Shown: piece by piece, positions 23,328-31,706 of the stretch
How positions within the stretch are numbered: position 1 is the stretch's first letter
How the letters are laid out: every line of letters starts with the position of its first letter
The notes under the pieces: model-generated
Database searches by the model: none
Seen by the model: only the letters and a program-made list of their open reading frames with translations
Told to the model about the DNA's origin: nothing
Assembly (NCBI GenBank): GCA_020633205.1
Contig: JACKEB010000011.1
Span: forward strand, 806,001 to 870,000
Direction: 5' to 3'
Origin: Polyangiaceae bacterium
GTDB lineage: Bacteria; Myxococcota_A; Polyangia; Polyangiales; Polyangiaceae
DNA: 64,000 nucleotides
Position numbers and translations under genes: made by a program

Positions 23328-24074
23328 TCACATGTCTTCGGTGATGCGGTAGACCTGCACGGCATCGCCGGTGAAGGCGTTGCCGTTCAACATCACGCTG
23401 TCAGAACCGACGGCGCCATCGGCGCAGCGGATCCCCGTGGCACTATCAGCGAAGTAGAGCTCGAGCTTCAGTACGTCGGCGGTGATGGAGCCACGGCCTT
23501 CCTGAGCGAAGCCGCTGTAGTTGACGGTGAAGTCGAAGCAGTCGCCGCCACCGGAGACGTTCTCGATCACGTAGCTGGTGCTCGAGAACTCGAGATCCGC
23601 GGCGGCCGTGTCGCGATCGCAGGTGCCCACGTCGCCCTGGTTCGGCGCGTCGTTGAGCGTGCCGACGGAGGTCTTCACCCCGATGGTTCCGCCAAGCGGG
23701 CGCATCTCAGTCTTGTGGTAGCACTGCGTGGCTTGGCCAGCGTTGAGGTTCTCCGGGATGCCGTTGGGGGACGAGGGGATGTCAGCGCCGGTCATGGTCA
23801 GCAGCTTGCCGTCCAGGTAAGCATCGATCTGGCTCGGTGTCTGGAACTCGAGACCGGAGCCGCCGGTGCCGCCCGCGGTCCCAGCCGTGCCGCCCGTGCC
23901 GCCGCTCGTGCTACCCGCTGTTCCGCCGGTACCACCACTGGTCGTGCCCGCGGTGCCGCCGTTGCTCGTTCCACCTGCGCCGCCGCTCGCAGACTTGCCA
24001 GCGTCCGGATCCGAACCGCAGGCGACCATGCTCAAGATTGCCGTGGTACCCATGATAAGCTTGATTCGATTCAT
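23328..24074 (-). CDS. Lipoprotein with Gly/Thr-rich linker
   Basis: The protein has 248 residues from the ATG at 24074, which has GGGGAG ahead of it. The signal peptide ends LSMVAC. A linker of TSGGTGGTAG-type repeats runs to about residue 70. The globular part (about 75-248) has paired cysteines (QCYHK, GTCDRD, GGDCFDF, IRCADG) and appears beta-rich, with no recognised domain. It leads the three-gene operon with the outer-membrane barrel and envelope hydrolase, so it may be a substrate-binding or accessory surface protein for them. Function unknown. Confidence 0.75.
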   Translation of the reverse strand: MNRIKLIMGTTAILSMVACGSDPDAGKSASGGAGGTSNGGTAGTTSGGTGGTAGSTSGGTGGTAGTAGGTGGSGLEFQTPSQIDAYLDGKLLTMTGADIPSSPNGIPENLNAGQATQCYHKTEMRPLGGTIGVKTSVGTLNDAPNQGDVGTCDRDTAAADLEFSSTSYVIENVSGGGDCFDFTVNYSGFAQEGRGSITADVLKLELYFADSATGIRCADGAVGSDSVMLNGNAFTGDAVQVYRITEDM

Positions 24075-24726
24075 GTCGTTCTCCCCTTGGGGCGAGCCCC
24101 ATTGCGTCATCGTATGCTGAGCCGCACTCAGCGGCAGGTCCCCGAACACACCGTCTTTGGGCCCTCCCCGTGCCTGCAGCGTGGTTTGGCTGCAGCGCGC
24201 GTGGGTTGAGAGCCTGCGATCTTCACCGCAGCGAAGCGTCGCTTGGGCGCCAACAGTGTGTTGGCGCAGTGCGGAGGCACACCTCAACACCGCGGCCGAT
24301 TGTGCAGAGCAACATTTCGGCCGTCAAGACAAAAGGAAACATTTCCGCAACGCACAATGAAAGCATTGGAAACTCACGAGATTCGCGAAAACCGCATGGT
24401 TTGCGCGCCGCGACGCGACACTACGTGTCGTTTAGAGAGCCCAGGAACGCCGGTTCTTGCCGCGGCGCAGCAATGCGGCGGCACCCGCTGGCGCACTGTT
24501 TGTGTTGCGGTGCAACAATGGCGTCTGCTAGCAAGACCGACGTGGGGCGCCTGACTTGCATCAGTGGCCCAACCGCGCATCGGTCGGGTGCCCCACGCTG
24601 ATTTCGCCGCCCACCGGCGCGCACAACACCGGTCGATTGCACCAAAGCGTGCACCCGAGCGGGAGCAACCAAGGCCTGTCGCGTGTGTCCTCGAACGGAG
24701 ACTAACGACAGCGAAGCGAGGGACCC
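24075..24726. other. 652-bp divergent intergenic region
   Basis: No convincing gene is seen. It separates the leftward barrel operon from the rightward KAS III-like gene. It holds an A/T-richer patch around 24300-24400 that could contain promoters and one PhaR-type palindrome at 24503-24517. Confidence 0.6.
24503..24517. promoter_or_regulatory. PhaR-type operator candidate 4
   Basis: TGTTGC-GGT-GCAACA, with the same 6+6 arms as the sites at 12054 and 12205. It lies 209 bp before the KAS III-like gene and 428 bp before the leftward lipoprotein operon. Confidence 0.6.
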
Positions 24727-25734
24727 ATGTCAGAGTATGCAGTTGGGATCATCGGCTGGGGCACGTACTGGCCGGAGCAGATCCAGACGGCAGGTGAAAT
24801 CGCCGAACGCAGCGGGCTGCCCGTGCACGTGATCGCAGACAAGATTGGCGTGCGCCAGAAGCGTGTCGCCGGTCCAGAGGATCACTGTTCGGTCATGGCG
24901 GCAAAGGCGGGCGAGGTGGCGCTAAGACGCGCCGGAGTGAAGCCTGAAGAGGTTGACTTGGTGCTCTACCACGGCAGCGAGTTCAAGGACTACGTCGTGT
25001 GGTCCGCTGCTACCAAGGTGCAGGCGTTGCTGGGGTGTTCCCGCGCGGCAGCGTTCGAAGCCTACGCGCTGTGTGCAGGGACGCCAGTTGCCTTGAAAAT
25101 CGCCCGCGGCCTGATGCGCGACGATGAATCACTGCGCAAGGTTTTGCTGGTCACCGCTAGCCGCGAGGCGGATCTCGTCAGCTACGAGGACCCAGGCGCT
25201 CGATTCATGTACAGCTTTGGGGCTGGGGGTGGCGCCATGTTGTTGTCCCGCGACGACACCACACATCAGGTGCTCGGTTCTGCGGTGATCAGCGACGGCT
25301 CTCTCAGCGAGAACGTCGTAATGCCGGCTGGGGGCAGTCGCACCCCTTGCTCTGCGGAAACGCAACCGAAGGATCATCGTCTGACGACGTTTCGCTTGGA
25401 CGAGATGGGGGAACGCCTGACGGAAGTCAGCATGCCGAACTTCGAAGCGGTCGTTAGGAAGGCGTTGTCGGGCACCGGCAAGCGTCCGGACGAGATCGCG
25501 TTTCTGGGGGCTGTGCACATGAAGCGCTCATTTCACGAGGCGCTACTCAGCCAGCTTGGGCTCCCCGCAGACCGCGCCATCTACCTTGAGGACTATGGAC
25601 ACGTGCAGTCGGTCGATCAGGTGCTGGCGCTCGAGCTTGCCGCGGAGCGCGGCATGTTGAAGCCAGGCGATCTCATCGTCTTGCTCGGCGCTGGCACCGG
25701 CTACACCTGGAGCGCGACCGCAATTCGCTGGTAG
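24727..25734 (+). CDS. KAS III-like thiolase-fold enzyme (3-oxoacyl-ACP synthase III family)
   Basis: The protein has 335 residues, normal for KAS III. It keeps the nucleophile Cys116 in EAYALCAGTP and His264 in GAVHMKRSF. The third FabH triad position, normally Asn in an NxGN-type loop, reads LEDYGHVQSVDQ with His292. That variant marks a KAS III-like subfamily rather than true FabH. It probably condenses an acyl-CoA with malonyl-CoA/ACP or a related donor. No beta-ketothiolase (PhaA) is in this window, so it could make acetoacetyl-CoA for PHA, as NphT7-type enzymes do. That is inference from its position next to phaR and a PhaR-type site. Confidence 0.82.
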   Translation: MSEYAVGIIGWGTYWPEQIQTAGEIAERSGLPVHVIADKIGVRQKRVAGPEDHCSVMAAKAGEVALRRAGVKPEEVDLVLYHGSEFKDYVVWSAATKVQALLGCSRAAAFEAYALCAGTPVALKIARGLMRDDESLRKVLLVTASREADLVSYEDPGARFMYSFGAGGGAMLLSRDDTTHQVLGSAVISDGSLSENVVMPAGGSRTPCSAETQPKDHRLTTFRLDEMGERLTEVSMPNFEAVVRKALSGTGKRPDEIAFLGAVHMKRSFHEALLSQLGLPADRAIYLEDYGHVQSVDQVLALELAAERGMLKPGDLIVLLGAGTGYTWSATAIRW

Positions 25735-25828
25735 CGGCCAGCGCCAAACAAACTTCTGACCCGGCTTCACTTCAGCGCTTGCCGTTGGGGAGGGGACCCT
25801 GTGCGCGAGCCCGCGAGCGACACAGGGG

Positions 25829-25850
25829 AGGGGTCTGCGGCCAGACCCCT
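25829..25850. terminator. Strong hairpin between KAS III-like gene and phaR
   Basis: AGGGGTCTG (25829-25837) and CAGACCCCT (25842-25850) form a perfect 9-bp stem with a CGGC tetraloop. It lies between convergent genes ending at 25734 and 25978. No U-tract follows on either strand, so termination is uncertain. Confidence 0.4.
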
Positions 25851-25977
25851 CACAAAAGGCCAGAAGGAGACAAGCAGCCGAATCGCTTGCGGCGGACCGG
25901 AGTCCCGCCCTCACTCGAGTGGGGGCGGGTGGAGGTCCGCCTAGCGCCGAGGTGGCGCAGTCTCAGCTCTGGGGCAC

Positions 25978-26655
25978 CTACGACGAGCGTTTGGTGCGCT
26001 TTGCTCGCGGCTTGGGGGCTGCTTTGGCTGTACTCGCTGCGCGTGTGGGGCGCGCGGCGTCGCTGGTGAGTTGCCCCGCGACGGCCTGCAATGCGGCCTT
26101 CAGATCTTCGATGTCTTGGCGCAGCTGGCGGACTTCGCCGGAGCTCGACGCTTCGCTCTGCTGCTCAGGCTCTGGTTCGGACTCAGGCTCAGGCTCTGGT
26201 TCGGGAGGCGCAGGAAAGCGTTCCCGCGGTTGGTACTCGGGCTGTGCTCCCGCCGCCCAGGGAGTTTCCTTGCGGAACAGCCGCATGAAGGCATCTGAGG
26301 CAGTGTAGGGCCAGGTGGCGAAGGGGAACACGCCACTCATGGCCTCCGCGCTCTGGCGCCCCTTGAGGTAAAGCTCGAGGGATGTCGACATGTAGCGGCC
26401 CAAAAACTCCGCGAGCGCCTCGTCCTTCATGCGGATGAGCTGCACCAGGAGCGGTACTGGGAGGAGCTTCGCGGCGCCGCGACTCTCGATGATGATTTGA
26501 GTCAGCGTCGCCTGGGTCAGGTCTTTGCCAGACTTGGCGTCCACCACGTACACGTCGGCACCTTCGCGGATGCGCTCGGCGAGCTCCTCTTGGGTGATGT
26601 ATCGGCTCTCACTGGTGTCGTAGAGCCGCCGATTGCTGTACTTCTTGACGATCAT
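25978..26655 (-). CDS. phaR: PHA synthesis regulator PhaR
   Basis: The protein has 225 residues. The N-terminus is the conserved PHB/PHA accumulation regulator DNA-binding domain (MIVKKYSNRRLYDTSESRYI, then LAERIREGADVYVVDAKSGKDLTQATLTQIIIE in blocks), followed by the PHB_acc region (LIRMKDEALAEFLGRYMSTSLELYL). The second half is variable: an acidic EPEPESEPEPEQQ stretch, a short coiled coil (VRQLRQDIEDLKAALQAV) and a Lys/Arg-rich end. PhaR binds both PHA and DNA, repressing phasin genes until polymer appears. Two TTGC-N3-GCAA palindromes lie 31 and 153 bp upstream, which fits autoregulation. Confidence 0.94.
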   Translation of the reverse strand: MIVKKYSNRRLYDTSESRYITQEELAERIREGADVYVVDAKSGKDLTQATLTQIIIESRGAAKLLPVPLLVQLIRMKDEALAEFLGRYMSTSLELYLKGRQSAEAMSGVFPFATWPYTASDAFMRLFRKETPWAAGAQPEYQPRERFPAPPEPEPEPESEPEPEQQSEASSSGEVRQLRQDIEDLKAALQAVAGQLTSDAARPTRAASTAKAAPKPRAKRTKRSS

Positions 26656-26685
26656 GAGCTGCGCGGGCGTCGGGAGACCGCTGTT

Positions 26686-26696
26686 TTGCGGTGCAA
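26686..26696. promoter_or_regulatory. PhaR-type operator candidate 5 (autoregulatory)
   Basis: TTGC-GGT-GCAA, followed by CA as in the longer sites, is 31 bp before the phaR start. Its position suits repression of phaR by its own product. Confidence 0.6.
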
Positions 26697-26807
26697 CACC
26701 CGACCGCCGCGAAGCCTAACATAGCTCACCACATCCGTGCAGCCCTGCGGTGAAGAGCCTGGCTTGCGAGGAGAAATCGCCCTGGAAACGCGGGGCATGG
26801 TGACTTG

Positions 26808-26818
26808 TTGCGCCGCAA
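26808..26818. promoter_or_regulatory. PhaR-type operator candidate 6
   Basis: TTGC-GCC-GCAA lies 153 bp before phaR and just after the 3' end of the helicase gene. It fits the same 4+4 pattern with weaker flanks. Confidence 0.4.
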
Positions 26819-26887
26819 TACCGGCGGTCGCCGAAGCGCGCTCGCGGGGTCTCCCAGGAGCGCCCCGCTATACCGTGCGGATACAGC

Positions 26888-28252
26888 CTAGTTCGCGCGG
26901 GCGCGGCCCTGAGGGGCCTTGTTCGAGCGATTGCCACCACCGCGCCGGTCCTTGCTGCCCTCCGGCCGTGGGTGGCCTGAAGGTCCGCGACTGCCACCGC
27001 CCGGACGCCGACTCTTGGGGCGGGCTGGCTTCTGCTGCGGACCGCGAGAACCGTTTGCAGACTGACCGTTGCCGCGTCGCGAGAGCTCCGTCATCGGAGG
27101 CGGCGGTTGGCTTGGGGGGAAGGGGTGGTCTTCATCGCGAGGGATGTGTTGCTGGATCAGCCGCTCGATGTCGATGAGGTAGGGGCGCTCTTCGGCTTCG
27201 CAGAATGACCAGGCGATGCCAGCGGCGTCAGCGCGACCGGTGCGACCGATGCGGTGCACATAGGTCTCCGGGACGTTCGGCAGGTCGACGTTGATCACAT
27301 GAGTTACACCGGTCACGTCGATACCGCGAGCAGCGATGTCCGTCGCGACCAGCACGGGGATGCTTGCGTCGCGAAAGCCGCTGAGCGCGCGAGTTCGCGC
27401 CCCTTGTGATTTGTTGCCGTGAATCGCTGCGGCGCGGATGCCCGACTTTTCAAGGTGTTCCGCGATGCGATTGGCTCCGTGCTTCGTCCGGCTGAAGACC
27501 AAGGTGCGACCCACGCCGGGCTGCTTGAGCACGTGGGTCAAGAGCTTGCGCTTGTTGGCCTTGTCGACGAAGAACAAGCGCTGTTCGATGCGCTCCGCGG
27601 TGGAGGAGACGGGTGTGACCGCTACGCTCACCGGGTCGATCAACAAGCTCTCGGCGAGCTCACGAATTTCAGGCGGCATCGTAGCCGAGAAGAACAGCGT
27701 CTGGCGTTGCTTGGGCAGCGCACGCACCACGCGCTTCACTGCCGGGAGGAAACCCATGTCCAGCATGCGGTCGGCCTCGTCGAGCACGAAGATCTCGATG
27801 TCGTTCAGGTGCAGGTGTCCCTGCTCCATCAAGTCCAGCAAGCGCCCGGGAGTCGCGACGAGCGCGTCGACGCCTCGCTTGAGCTCCTTCTCTTGAGGCG
27901 CCTGACCGACCCCTCCGAAGATCACCGTGTGGTAGAGGTCGAGGTGCTTGCCATAGGTCGCGAAACTATCGCCGATCTGCGCGGCCAGCTCACGTGTGGG
28001 AGTGAGCACCAGCGCTCGCAGCTTGGGCTGCTTGCCTGAAGCGCCGTAGACGCGCTGGAGCAGCGGGAGCGTGAAGGCGGCGGTCTTGCCGGTGCCGGTC
28101 TGAGCGCAGCCGAGGAGGTCTCGGCCCTCGAGGCACGAAGGAATGGATGCGCTCTGGATCGGCGTCGGCGTCTCGTAGCCGGCGTCAGCGACGGCGCGAA
28201 GTAGCTTGGGGTGAAGCCCCAGTTCGGAAAATGTCACGCGCGTGAGTGACAC
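26888..28252 (-). CDS. DEAD-box ATP-dependent RNA helicase (RhlE-like)
   Basis: The protein has 454 residues. All core motifs appear in order: Q motif (YETPTPIQ), I AQTGTGKT, Ia PTRELAAQ, II VLDEADRM, III SAT, IV LVFSRTKHGA, V ATDIAARGID, VI HRIGRTGRA. The C-terminal 70 residues are basic and Gly/Arg/Pro-rich (RRPGGGSRGPSGHPRP, RGGGNRSNKAPQGRAR), an RNA-binding tail of the RhlE type. It unwinds RNA in ribosome assembly, mRNA decay or cold adaptation. The listed start is a GTG; a second GTG six codons on (VTFSELGL) matches family starts better. Alone on its strand, unrelated to the PHA genes. Confidence 0.93.
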   Translation of the reverse strand: MSLTRVTFSELGLHPKLLRAVADAGYETPTPIQSASIPSCLEGRDLLGCAQTGTGKTAAFTLPLLQRVYGASGKQPKLRALVLTPTRELAAQIGDSFATYGKHLDLYHTVIFGGVGQAPQEKELKRGVDALVATPGRLLDLMEQGHLHLNDIEIFVLDEADRMLDMGFLPAVKRVVRALPKQRQTLFFSATMPPEIRELAESLLIDPVSVAVTPVSSTAERIEQRLFFVDKANKRKLLTHVLKQPGVGRTLVFSRTKHGANRIAEHLEKSGIRAAAIHGNKSQGARTRALSGFRDASIPVLVATDIAARGIDVTGVTHVINVDLPNVPETYVHRIGRTGRADAAGIAWSFCEAEERPYLIDIERLIQQHIPRDEDHPFPPSQPPPPMTELSRRGNGQSANGSRGPQQKPARPKSRRPGGGSRGPSGHPRPEGSKDRRGGGNRSNKAPQGRARAN

Positions 28253-28493
28253 GAGGTTGTCAAGTAGTCGAGGAGTTTCGACATCCTAGAGGCCATGTAG
28301 CGTCATAACTCTCGCATCCCAGCGCTGGGGCAAGAAACAACAGGGGCGTTTCGTCAAGCTCGATGCGTGGAAACGGAAAGCGCGCGCGGGCGCTTGGGGG
28401 AGTCCGCCGACTGCAACTCGAGATACCGTGCGGAATTGGTGGCGCCTGGCGACTTGGCCTGAGGGGCGGCGACGGCTAGCTTTGTGAGGCTCG

Positions 28494-29297
28494 ATGCTAC
28501 CCCTGGTTGCCGTAGAAGTGCCTGTCGGGGAGCCGCCCGCTGCGGTGGCTACCATGCTCGAGGCGTGTAGCTCCGCCCTGCCAGAGGGGCGCTGCGTCGC
28601 CGCCGATATCGAACCCCAGAGTCCGACTGGACTCGCAGTCGTATCCTGGTTGGGAACGGATCACCTAACTGCGCGAGTCGAGGTCGGGCAGCGCACGACG
28701 TCGCGCTCGAGCGTCAGTTGGCATCGGCGTGACCTGAACTTCACCCTTGGGGACTCGATCTCTGAACGTTGGACCGCTGTGGGCTACACGATTCCGACAA
28801 TCGTCGGTGAGGGTCTCCGAGCCCACGAGGGGCATTGATACCACGCGGAATAGAGTCTCTGCCGAGCCGGCGCGGCCCGCGCCTGCGGCACAGCCAGCGC
28901 TCCCCGCTACTCACGCCACGCAGAGGCCGGGTGCCTGGCTCCAGTTGGGGCCGCTGGTCCTGCTCGACACACAGCGGGTCGGGTTTGGGGGGGCTCTCGC
29001 CGGCGGGATCCGTGTAACGGGACCCTGGGGTGCGGAGGTAGCAACGGCTTACTCGGGCTCGGGAAGAGATGAGCAAGGCCTCGCGGTCTCCCGCTGGTCG
29101 CTACGCGGTTACTGGGGACTGTTGGGGGAGAACGGCCGCTTCTCCTGGCGTTTGATGCTAGGCTGGGCACCGACAGCATCCCGTCCGGAGCGTTTCCGCG
29201 CCTCACATCACCGGAGTCGGGAGAGTTGGCTGCGGCCACGCCGCAACTCGCGCTGAGACTAAGTGCCGAACCCAAGCGAGCGGGGATTCTAGCGTGA
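28494..29297 (+). pseudogene. Frameshifted gene remnant, myxobacterial hypothetical family
   Basis: Three protein-like segments lie end to end in two frames. Segment one (28494-28838) reads naturally to GYTIPTIVGEG and then stops. Segment two, in the next frame from about 28850, gives a convincing stretch (GAWLQLGPLVLLDTQRVG, GPWGAEVATAYSGSG, WSLRGYWGLLGENGRFSW) to about 29180. From 29187 the first frame resumes with PRLTSPESGELAAATPQLALR and ends at a TGA at 29295. Two compensating indels in one gene explain this. The intact form resembles proteins with SxxELxF and VxErWrtVG motifs in other myxobacteria, without known function. Sequencing error is the alternative. Confidence 0.6.
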
Positions 29298-29315
29298 ACG
29301 CAAGACGAAGCTGCT

Positions 29316-30689
29316 ATGCTTTCGCCTGTGAAACGCTTGCTGTGGGTTGGCCTGGTGTCGTTGGGGTGCAGCAACATTCTCGGCCTCGACGATTTTCACG
29401 CACAGAGCGACACCACAGGTGGTGCATCGGGTGGAGGTGCTGGCGGAGCAGGAGCTAGCGGCGCCGCAGGCGGGGCCAGTGGAGCGACCGGTGGTTCCGG
29501 CGCGACCGCTGGATCTGGCCCCGGGGCTTCGGGTGGAGTCGGGGGATGCAATGCGAACCTTGACAATGACTCATCAAATTGCGGTGCTTGCGGACACAAC
29601 TGCTCGGCATCAGGGGCCGACAGCACCGACTGCCAAGGCGGCGTGTGTCGCCCCACGTGCACCACGGGTTTCGCCGACTGCGCAACACCCGGTGGTAGCG
29701 CTGCCGATGATGGCTGCGAGGTCGAACTCTCCAAGAGTTCCGAGAACTGCGGCGCCTGCGGCGTGAGCTGCCTAGGGGGAGAGTGCTTGAACTCCAAGTG
29801 CGAGCCCGTCGTGCTTTTCGAAGTCCTCGGCCGTAGCGGCGGCGATGGGATCGATGTCTCCTCCTCGGAGGTGCTGTTCACGGACTACGATGGGGGATTC
29901 GTGCTTGCCGTGCCCAAAGCCGGCGGCCCGGAGCGCACGGTCGCCGACCAACAGCCCAATGCATACCTGCTCGACGTTGATGGGAATAGTGTCTATTGGA
30001 CCCGAAACAAGGGAATAACCACTTCCGGAATTGATGGGAGTGCGCGACTCCCACTTATCGAGAACCTTACCTTTGCCAAAGAGCTTGTGGCGGGGGGTGG
30101 GGTGGTACTGTTCAAAGACGCGCACATCACATCGATAACGCTTGGGTCTTCGGGAGGGGTCCAGGATGTTTCTTCAAACGCGAGCGCGCATGGCGTCCAC
30201 TACTACAAGGGTGCAGCGTACTTCCTGGACATCCTTAACGGCGGTACGGTGCTTTACGCTGGGAAATCCGGTGGGACGAGCGCGACGACGTTTGCCTCAC
30301 AGCTATCCGGTGGGCAAACGCTTGGGCAGCTCGTGATGAACGCCGATCTTGCCTACTACACCGTTGGGGCGCAGAGCTGGGCGGGCGCGCTCAAGCGAGT
30401 TGCAAAGAACGGTACACCGGAACCGTGGGCTAGCGGACACCAAGTCCGGACGCTCCAAACCTCAGGGGACCTGTTGATTTGGTCGGAACTAGCTAGTGAT
30501 TCCGATCTGACATCCGGGTCGCTCTGGCTCGATTCCACACAGACTTCTTCGCCGAAACAGCTTCTTGAGTCGACCGACCATGTGAAGTCCTTGGTCATTG
30601 ACGGCGACGCAGTATTCTACTCTGTAGAGACGTCGGCGAAATCATATCGAATTATGAAGTTGTCTCTCGCCGCCGCAATTGGGCCCTAA
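29316..30689 (+). CDS. Lipoprotein with stigma repeats and propeller-like domain
   Basis: The protein has 457 residues. The signal peptide ends VSLGC, followed by the SNILGLDDF motif common in myxobacterial lipoproteins. A Gly/Ala/Ser linker (about residues 35-75) leads to two Cys-rich repeats (NCGACGHNC and NCGACGVSC, with GFADC..DDGCEVEL between). From about residue 165 to the end, repeated four-strand blocks (VLFTDYDGGFVLAVPKAGG, VYWTRNKG, AYFLDILNGG, LIWSELAS, VFYSVETSAKSY) suggest a six- or seven-bladed beta-propeller. Surface display is likely. Its stop codon overlaps that of the convergent gene at 30686. Confidence 0.8.
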   Translation: MLSPVKRLLWVGLVSLGCSNILGLDDFHAQSDTTGGASGGGAGGAGASGAAGGASGATGGSGATAGSGPGASGGVGGCNANLDNDSSNCGACGHNCSASGADSTDCQGGVCRPTCTTGFADCATPGGSAADDGCEVELSKSSENCGACGVSCLGGECLNSKCEPVVLFEVLGRSGGDGIDVSSSEVLFTDYDGGFVLAVPKAGGPERTVADQQPNAYLLDVDGNSVYWTRNKGITTSGIDGSARLPLIENLTFAKELVAGGGVVLFKDAHITSITLGSSGGVQDVSSNASAHGVHYYKGAAYFLDILNGGTVLYAGKSGGTSATTFASQLSGGQTLGQLVMNADLAYYTVGAQSWAGALKRVAKNGTPEPWASGHQVRTLQTSGDLLIWSELASDSDLTSGSLWLDSTQTSSPKQLLESTDHVKSLVIDGDAVFYSVETSAKSYRIMKLSLAAAIGP

Positions 30690-31642
30690 GTCGTTGGTTC
30701 AAGCACGGCGTGGACTTTCAGGTAGTACAGCTGTGTAGATCCCGGGTAGTCCGAGTCGGTGCCGATCAAGAACCAGAGCACGCCGGTTTGGTCCGCTTGA
30801 GCGTCCACATCGAGGATGCGCGTGCGGCTGAGCGTTTCGTAGGTGGGGTTGCCATCGCAGGTCTGACCGTTGGCGATATCGCCTGCCAACGTCCCGACGG
30901 GGCCTGCGGTGCCTTGATCTCCCTTGTCGACGTTCATCCGCCACACCCCGCCCATCAGGACCGGGACCGGGTTGGTGGGGGTGAGGCCGAACTTCAAGAA
31001 CACGGACTCTCCCGGTGCGCCACCGATCCCGGTGCACCCGGACTGAGCGTTGCTGGCGAACTCGACGCGCAGCGTGGCGTGGTACTTCACTAGCGCGCGC
31101 AGACCGACTTCGGGCCCGACGGAGCGTTTGATGAACATGAAGAGGTCGTCGGAGCGGTTGTGCCCCTGAATCATCAAGCCCTTTCCGCTGCCCAGCTCCG
31201 ACGGCAGGGCGCGCGACCCCGAGTCGAGCTGAAGATCCTGCATGCCTTCGGCATAGTCGGCAAAACCCGTGCTCCACCCCTGGAGGCCCTGGTTGAAATC
31301 GTAGTCGAGGGTGACGGTTTGAGGCGGTCCGCCCCCAGCGCCCGCCGCGCCAGCGCCACCACCAATCCCCGCGGAACCGCCCGTCGCTCCAGCACCGGCT
31401 GAGCCGCCAGCACCGCCGCTGCCGCCGGTGCCTGCCGTCGCGCCTGTGCCTCCAGTGGCACCGCCGCTGCCCCCGGCCGCGCCGGCGCCTCCGCTGCCGC
31501 CGCCGCCCGTCGACGCACCGGCGCTCCCAGCCGTGCTGGTGCCTCCCTCACCCCCGCCCTCGGAATCCGAGCTACACGCGACCACCAAGAGCGCAGCAGG
31601 GCAGCAGATGGTGCACAAGCCACGACGAAGCCAAGCTTTCAT
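30686..31642 (-). CDS. Lipoprotein with Gly/Ala linker and C-terminal beta-sandwich-like domain
   Basis: The protein has 318 residues from the ATG at 31642; an earlier in-frame ATG at 31684 gives a poorer signal peptide. The lipobox is LVVAC. A Gly/Ala/Ser/Thr repeat linker runs to about residue 105. The remainder begins VTLDYDFNQGLQGWSTGFADY, typical of the first strand of carbohydrate-binding jelly-roll domains, and contains ALVKYHATLRVEFAS and LWFLIGTDSDYPGSTQLYYL. It may bind a polysaccharide at the surface. No catalytic domain is seen. The binding role is inferred from the fold-like pattern only. Confidence 0.75.
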   Translation of the reverse strand: MKAWLRRGLCTICCPAALLVVACSSDSEGGGEGGTSTAGSAGASTGGGGSGGAGAAGGSGGATGGTGATAGTGGSGGAGGSAGAGATGGSAGIGGGAGAAGAGGGPPQTVTLDYDFNQGLQGWSTGFADYAEGMQDLQLDSGSRALPSELGSGKGLMIQGHNRSDDLFMFIKRSVGPEVGLRALVKYHATLRVEFASNAQSGCTGIGGAPGESVFLKFGLTPTNPVPVLMGGVWRMNVDKGDQGTAGPVGTLAGDIANGQTCDGNPTYETLSRTRILDVDAQADQTGVLWFLIGTDSDYPGSTQLYYLKVHAVLEPTT

Positions 31643-31706
31643 GGCGGCGAGTGTGTCTGAGGGCGCGCCCGGGCGCACGCCCAATACGAACTCGCATCCG
31701 GTCGCG

